The notes beneath the pieces are model-generated. The model saw only the letters and a program-made list of their open reading frames with translations. It ran no database searches and was not told where the DNA came from. A stretch of 64,000 bases of DNA from SB11 sp965249955 (GTDB taxonomy: Bacteria; Bacteroidota; Bacteroidia; UBA8524): NCBI GenBank assembly GCA_965249955.1, contig OZ252261.1:496001-560000 (forward strand), given 5' to 3'. The position numbers and the translations under genes were made by a program. This document shows positions 60,277 to 64,000 of the stretch, in pieces. Positions within the stretch are counted from its first letter, which is position 1. The number at the start of each line of letters is the position of its first letter.

Positions 60277-60428
60277 ATAATGTGAGTTCGGGATAAGAAA
60301 AGCCATATACAGCGGGTTAAAACCCACTGCTTTTGCTATTACAGATCACAAGACGACTTAAGTCGTCTTGTGATCTGTAATTTTCGATAGAATAGGTTTT
60401 TAACCCTATTATGTCGAACACACGTTAT
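60277..60428. mobile_element. MITE-like palindromic element, copy C
   Basis: 152 bp with terminal inverted repeats of 14 bp (60277-60290 ATAATGTGAGTTCG versus the reverse complement of 60415-60428, ATAACGTGTGTTCG; 12 of 14 match). Inside: the GGGTT/AACCC hairpin (about 60311-60330), a perfect 44-bp palindrome (60338-60381, centre GACGACTTAAGTCGTC, ends ATTACAG) and the AATAGG/CCTATT hairpin (about 60390-60410). Sequence outside the palindrome arms closely matches copy B. It lies in the divergent gap between the sigma gene and the DUF1801-like gene, where it could affect both promoters. Confidence 0.72.
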
Positions 60429-60459
60429 TTTTATTTTTTGATTGTAAATTGTATTGAGT

Positions 60460-60831
60460 ATGAAAACAGATATAACCGAGATACAAGCTATACTTATAGG
60501 TATTTTAAATGCCCAAGCACCTCCGCTAAAAGTACGCTCTAATAGTATTATGGGGTTTGAGGTAGCAGGTACTAAGGAGACTATGCAAGGCAAACAAAAG
60601 GTTGATGGAATGTACTTTGCCAGCATTGTACCCAAACCAAAAGATGTACGTTTATATTTTTTTCCAATTTATACGCATCCGCACAAGTTTGATTTATCTA
60701 CCGAACTAAAAAAATACCTAAAGGGTAAAAGTTGCTTCCACATTAAAAAACTGGATGATGCGCTTGAAACCGAAATAAAAGCAATGGTAGCAAAGGGTGT
60801 TGAGATTTTTAGGCAAGAGAACTGGGTGTAA
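60460..60831 (+). CDS. DUF1801-like protein
   Basis: 123 residues from the ATG at 60460; the frame opens two codons earlier at a TTG. Soluble. Resembles the DUF1801/YdhG-type fold: PPLKVRSNSIMGFEVAGTKE, VDGMYFASIVPKPKDVRLYFFPIY, LKGKSCFHIKKLDDALETEIKAMVAKG and a terminal aromatic ENWV. Function unknown. It starts 32 nt after repeat element C and is followed after 39 nt by a membrane protein gene on the same strand. Confidence 0.65.
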   Translation: MKTDITEIQAILIGILNAQAPPLKVRSNSIMGFEVAGTKETMQGKQKVDGMYFASIVPKPKDVRLYFFPIYTHPHKFDLSTELKKYLKGKSCFHIKKLDDALETEIKAMVAKGVEIFRQENWV

Positions 60832-60870
60832 CCTTACCAATACTTTGGGTTTAATTTACTAACTAGCGAT

Positions 60871-61329
60871 ATGAAATGGGTAAACGCTATTGGACTGTTG
60901 CTGCAATTTATTGCTTTTTGGTTGGCTGCTCCTGAACTTTTGGGCGAACCCACCCTACGCCGCTTTGAAAAGGGACTTAAAAAATTGGTTACTCAACTAC
61001 CTATTATTATCATTTGGATAGTAGTATTGGGTTATGGCATTACTTCCATTTCTCTTAGTTTAATTAAAGGACTTGATGCCGCCAAAAATGGCATTACCGT
61101 TGAAAATTTAACCCGATTTTATATTCTTTTAGGTATTTTTAGTTTTTTATATATCCTTTTTATGGTTTTTTATAAACGCATAAAAAAAGGATTAGAAACT
61201 AAACTTGCACAACCTTTGGTAGAAAAATTAATAAACAATACTGAAACCCGAAAACAGGCTTTAATACTAGGCGCAGTATTGTTTAGCTTGGGTTTTATAT
61301 TACAGTTTGTGGTTGTTTTGATTGATTAA
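60871..61329 (+). CDS. Hypothetical four-helix membrane protein
   Basis: 152 residues with about four transmembrane helices: 4-19 (VNAIGLLLQFIAFWLA), 43-66 (LPIIIIWIVVLGYGITSISLSL), 83-101 (FYILLGIFSFLYILFMVFY) and 131-150 (ALILGAVLFSLGFILQFVVVL). A charged loop (KGLETKLAQPLVEKLINNTETRKQ) separates the last two. No known family. Probably co-transcribed with the DUF1801-like gene; ends before a strong terminator. Confidence 0.68.
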   Translation: MKWVNAIGLLLQFIAFWLAAPELLGEPTLRRFEKGLKKLVTQLPIIIIWIVVLGYGITSISLSLIKGLDAAKNGITVENLTRFYILLGIFSFLYILFMVFYKRIKKGLETKLAQPLVEKLINNTETRKQALILGAVLFSLGFILQFVVVLID

Positions 61330-61343
61330 TATACGCAATTAAA

Positions 61344-61381
61344 AAAAACCCCAACATTAATATATTAATGTTGGGGTTTTT
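61344..61381. terminator. Bidirectional terminator
   Basis: 38-bp perfect palindrome (19-bp arms) with core CCCCAACATTAATA and A5/T5 ends, between the convergent membrane-protein and thiolase genes. Confidence 0.85.
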
Positions 61382-61384
61382 ATA

Positions 61385-61433
61385 TAGTTTCCATCTTTGT
61401 CAAATTTTAAAAATTTGACAAAGATGGAAACTA
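61385..61433. repeat. Long AT-rich palindrome
   Basis: 24-bp perfect arms (61385-61408 with 61410-61433) around a single A, reading TTTGTCAAATTTT towards the centre. It sits 3 nt after the bidirectional terminator and 7 nt before the thiolase stop. It is unrelated in sequence to copies A-D. Too long for a simple terminator and may be a separate repeat family. Confidence 0.8.
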
Positions 61434-61440
61434 AAGGAAA

Positions 61441-62619
61441 TTAAATACGCTCGATAACCATGGCCGATGCGCCACCGCCACCGTTGCAAATACCTGCTGC
61501 ACCATAGCGACCGTTGTTTTGGTTTAGCACGTGAACCAGCGTAACCAATATACGAGCACCTGAACAACCTAGTGGGTGTCCTAGTGATACCGCACCACCG
61601 TTTACGTTTACTTTATCAGCATCAAGCTCTAATATTTGCATATTAGCTAATGATACTACTGAGAATGCCTCGTTAATTTCAAAAAAGTCGATATCATCTT
61701 TGCTTAAACCTGCTTTTGCAAATGCTTTAGGCATTGCTTTGGCAGGAGCAGTAGTAAACCATTCAGGCTCTTGTGCTGCATCAGCATAGCTACGGATAAC
61801 CGCCAAAGGTTTAATATTTAATTCTTTTGCTTTATCGGCACTCATAAGCACCAAAGCAGCAGCACCATCGTTAATGGTTGATGCGTTGGCAGCAGTTACA
61901 GTACCTTCTTTTTCAAACACAGGGCGAAGTGAAGGTATTTTATCAAACTTAACGTTTTTGTATTCCTCATCTTGGTCAACAACGGTTATATCGCCTTTAC
62001 GACCAACAACTTCAACAGGCACTACTTCATCATTAAATTTACCGGCTTCCCAAGCAGCAGCACTACGTTTGTATGAGTTTATAGCGTGCTCGTCTTGCGC
62101 TTCACGGCTAATATTGTATTTGGCAGCAGCCAATTCAGCTGCATTACCCATCAAGTTGTTATGGTAAACATCGGTTAAACCGTCTTTTACTATACCATCA
62201 ATCGTTTGTCCGTGTCCGTATTTTTGTCCGTAGCGGTTATTTTCAAGATAGTATGGTGTTTGGCTCATGTTTTCCATACCGCCTACTACAACTATATCAT
62301 TATCACCAAGCATAATGCTTTGTGTCCCCAACATAGTGGCTTTAAGCCCTGATGCACACACTTTATTTACGGCAGTACAAGGCACTGTATTTGGTAAACC
62401 TGCAAATATTGCTGCTTGCCTTGCAGGTGCTTGCCCTAAGTTGGCTTGTAACACGCTGCCCATAAATACCTCTTGCACTTGCTCGGGCGTAATACCTGCT
62501 TTGCTAACTGCTGCTTTTATTGCAGTAGCACCCAGCTTAGTAGATTTAACAGTTGACAATGAACCTCCAAAGCTACCAATGGGGGTACGTACCGCTGAAA
62601 CTATATATACTTCTTTCAT
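61441..62619 (-). CDS. Acetyl-CoA C-acetyltransferase (thiolase)
   Basis: 392 residues, standard for biosynthetic thiolases. Catalytic C88 (NKVCASGLKAT), H348 (SLGHPLGCSGAR) and C378 (GICNGGGGAS), plus GGMENMSQTPYYL. It condenses two acetyl-CoA to acetoacetyl-CoA or does the reverse. It could feed HMG-CoA for the mevalonate pathway encoded in the same window, or act in fatty acid and ketone metabolism. The gene stands alone with a candidate promoter at 62682-62689 and two palindromes downstream. Confidence 0.95.
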   Translation of the reverse strand: MKEVYIVSAVRTPIGSFGGSLSTVKSTKLGATAIKAAVSKAGITPEQVQEVFMGSVLQANLGQAPARQAAIFAGLPNTVPCTAVNKVCASGLKATMLGTQSIMLGDNDIVVVGGMENMSQTPYYLENNRYGQKYGHGQTIDGIVKDGLTDVYHNNLMGNAAELAAAKYNISREAQDEHAINSYKRSAAAWEAGKFNDEVVPVEVVGRKGDITVVDQDEEYKNVKFDKIPSLRPVFEKEGTVTAANASTINDGAAALVLMSADKAKELNIKPLAVIRSYADAAQEPEWFTTAPAKAMPKAFAKAGLSKDDIDFFEINEAFSVVSLANMQILELDADKVNVNGGAVSLGHPLGCSGARILVTLVHVLNQNNGRYGAAGICNGGGGASAMVIERI

Positions 62620-62681
62620 AATTATAAATTTGTCTACCGATTGTTTACTAAAAATTTATATTAACTTGCTATTTTTGTGGG

Positions 62682-62689
62682 CAAAAGTA
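62682..62689 (-). promoter_or_regulatory. Candidate -7 element for the thiolase gene
   Basis: Minus strand TACTTTTG (TAnnTTTG), 62 nt before the ATG at 62619; upstream is poly-A/T without a TTG at the right spacing. Confidence 0.4.
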
Positions 62690-62812
62690 GCCTAAAAAAA
62701 ATTTTTTTATTCATTTTGCTTTGCTTTTGTAACCTTTTACGCATTTTTATCGTTTATGTAAATAAGAAATTACTTATATTAGTATACAGAACAAACTACC
62801 TAAAATTACCTA

Positions 62813-63580
62813 ATGCCTATGAGTAAAATTATTACAAAAATCCTAGCCTGCATTTACGGTGCAGACAATGATGATGCCGTATTGGAGGGCTCTTTAAACT
62901 TTGCGCGCGCATTTAACGCCCAACTTATTGTGGCTACCACAGAAGAAGGACGCAGAAATAGTGCCGAAGTGATTAACAACAGACTTGGGTCTGAAACTAT
63001 GAATGTGGAAAAAACCACACTTGATGATGAAAGCATTAAAACAGTGGTTAAACTAACTGAGAGTACCAATGCTGATTTAGTAGTGGTTTCATACTCAAAA
63101 CACACACAAGGCTTGATTAATTTGCTTGAAGTGCCTGTATTATCAATACTAAAAGGCTTTAAAAAAGGGCAAATACGTGAAATTGTGATGCCTATACACG
63201 ACAATACCGGTACCCGCCAAAAAATACCTGTGGCAACTGAAATTGCTAAAGTATTTGGTGCGACCATAAATATTGCCGTAGTAACTACAGATGACAAAGA
63301 AGAAATAGCAAGGTTAAAAACCTATGCTTATCAAGCTGAGAAGTACATACACGAAAAAGGTGGAAAATGTACTTACCAAATAGAAACGGATAAAAAAGTA
63401 GTGCCTGAAACCATTCGTATAGCCAAAGAAAATGGCTCAGACCTGATAATAATAATGAATGACCGTGATGGTGGTGGCTGGTTTAGCAAATCGCAAAGCC
63501 AACTTATTATGGAAGGCAGCGAAATACCCGTGCTTGTGGTTGAACCTAGAGATACTACAATATCGTACGCACAGTTATAA
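62813..63580 (+). CDS. Tandem universal-stress-protein (UspA) domains
   Basis: 255 residues; ATG at 62813, or two codons later at 62819. Two Usp-like halves: 1 to about 120 (KIITKILACIYGADNDDAVLEGSLNFARAFNAQLI) and about 121-255 (IREIVMPIHDNTGTRQKIPVATEIAKVFGATINIAVV). The second half ends with the GSDLIIIMNDRDGG segment where Usp proteins carry their nucleotide-binding glycines. Usp proteins modulate stress and persistence; the specific role here is unknown. Isolated plus-strand gene, 11 nt from a convergent gene. Confidence 0.82.
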   Translation: MPMSKIITKILACIYGADNDDAVLEGSLNFARAFNAQLIVATTEEGRRNSAEVINNRLGSETMNVEKTTLDDESIKTVVKLTESTNADLVVVSYSKHTQGLINLLEVPVLSILKGFKKGQIREIVMPIHDNTGTRQKIPVATEIAKVFGATINIAVVTTDDKEEIARLKTYAYQAEKYIHEKGGKCTYQIETDKKVVPETIRIAKENGSDLIIIMNDRDGGGWFSKSQSQLIMEGSEIPVLVVEPRDTTISYAQL

Positions 63581-63591
63581 ACAAATTTGGT

Positions 63592-64000
63592 TTAATACCG
63601 TATAAGCTTAAAAACTTGCGTTTGACCTAATTCTTGATTTTTAATCACTAAAAAATAAATACCGGGGGCAAAATTTTGTCCCCGAATTTGTTTATGATCA
63701 TCAATAACTTGGGTTGTATTATTGTAAACAGCCTTGCCCGCTGCATCAGTTAAGCTAATAACATATTTACCAGTTTGGTTAAAACTTATTTGTAAATCTT
63801 CACCGTTGGCAAAACCAAAGCTATTGTATACAGTACAAAAACCTTGTGCTTTATTGTTTATATCTTGCACACTAAGTGTGCACCCCGCAGGCCTGTCTAA
63901 TATGCCCATGCTTGCAAAAGCACATTGAATAATAAAAGTATTTGCCCCCCCGTTTTGTATACTATCTACCTGTAAAACTGCTTGTGCCAATTGGGGCATA
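63592..64000 (-). CDS. T9SS cargo protein, C-terminal end (truncated by window)
   Basis: Open at the right edge; about 136 residues visible. The last 80 or so form a type A sorting domain for the type IX secretion system: the beta fold FNQTGKYVISLTDAAGKAVYN, then the hallmark APGIYFLVIKNQE and the terminal VFKLIRY. Such proteins cross the outer membrane through T9SS and are attached or released. The upstream functional domain lies outside the window, so the activity is unknown. Supports the Bacteroidota assignment together with gldD and gldE. Confidence 0.88.
   Translation of the reverse strand, partial: MPQLAQAVLQVDSIQNGGANTFIIQCAFASMGILDRPAGCTLSVQDINNKAQGFCTVYNSFGFANGEDLQISFNQTGKYVISLTDAAGKAVYNNTTQVIDDHKQIRGQNFAPGIYFLVIKNQELGQTQVFKLIRY

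Overview
The window is chromosomal DNA of a free-living member of the Bacteroidota. The evidence is gliding-motility genes gldD and gldE, a type IX secretion C-terminal sorting domain at the right edge, sigma/FecR/TonB-receptor gene groups, the gene order rng - small basic protein - TPR - HU / mutY - ssb - gldE, no visible Shine-Dalgarno sequences, and repeated promoter elements of the TAnnTTTG type (twice with a TTG about 19-20 nt upstream). The DNA is AT-rich and densely coded. No CRISPR array, prophage or complete insertion sequence was seen. The exact order or family cannot be fixed from this stretch.

Layout. 1-3.3 kb: end of an HMG-CoA lyase gene, a secreted serine hydrolase, and a cupin-methyltransferase fusion. 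3.5-9.6 kb: the conserved housekeeping block (RNase G, a 29-residue basic protein, a TPR protein and HU on the minus strand; MutY, SSB and GldE on the plus strand). 9.6-15.6 kb: an ECF sigma/anti-sigma pair, a MuiA-like protein, two small lipoproteins, Der GTPase, a DUF2062 protein. 15.8-20.2 kb: an envelope cluster with an OB-fold protein, two heme c-like lipoproteins with CX4CH motifs, YceI, a DUF5777 barrel and two thioredoxin-fold proteins. 20.5-22 kb: HtrA-like protease. 22.3-27.7 kb: mevalonate pathway (type 2 IPP isomerase, HMG-CoA reductase, GYDIA kinase, mevalonate-diphosphate decarboxylase, mevalonate kinase). 27.7-31.7 kb: a hypothetical membrane protein, GldD, a C-terminal processing protease, MurQ. 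31.8-37.9 kb: heavy-metal RND efflux in which the outer-membrane channel is fused to the pump. 38-44.1 kb: two DUF3857/transglutaminase-type proteins, a small barrel protein and a methyltransferase. 44.1-47.5 kb: HD-CoaD fusion, MenE, a secreted PLP enzyme. 47.6-51.7 kb: single receiver domain, AnmK, glutamate-type dehydrogenase, MscS channel. 51.8-53.8 kb: tRNA-Pro(GGG) followed by an HNH nuclease gene and a hypothetical gene. 53.9-60.2 kb: TonB receptor and a sigma/FecR/STN-repeat protein operon. 60.4-64 kb: DUF1801-like protein, membrane protein, thiolase, Usp, and the C-terminal end of a T9SS cargo protein.

Genes that work together: thiolase, HMG-CoA reductase and the GHMP enzymes feed isoprenoid synthesis; MurQ and AnmK both recycle anhydro-muropeptides; the adaptor and pump-channel fusion export metal; sigma/FecR/STN forms a cell-surface signalling unit.

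The most unusual structure is a family of long perfect palindromes (four copies at about 29.0, 56.4, 56.6 and 60.3 kb). They share ATTACA ends and a GACTTAAGTC centre, but the sequence between differs from copy to copy while remaining perfectly self-complementary. Two copies sit inside elements with matching terminal inverted repeats, which makes them MITE-like. This is the best candidate for a little-described system in the window.
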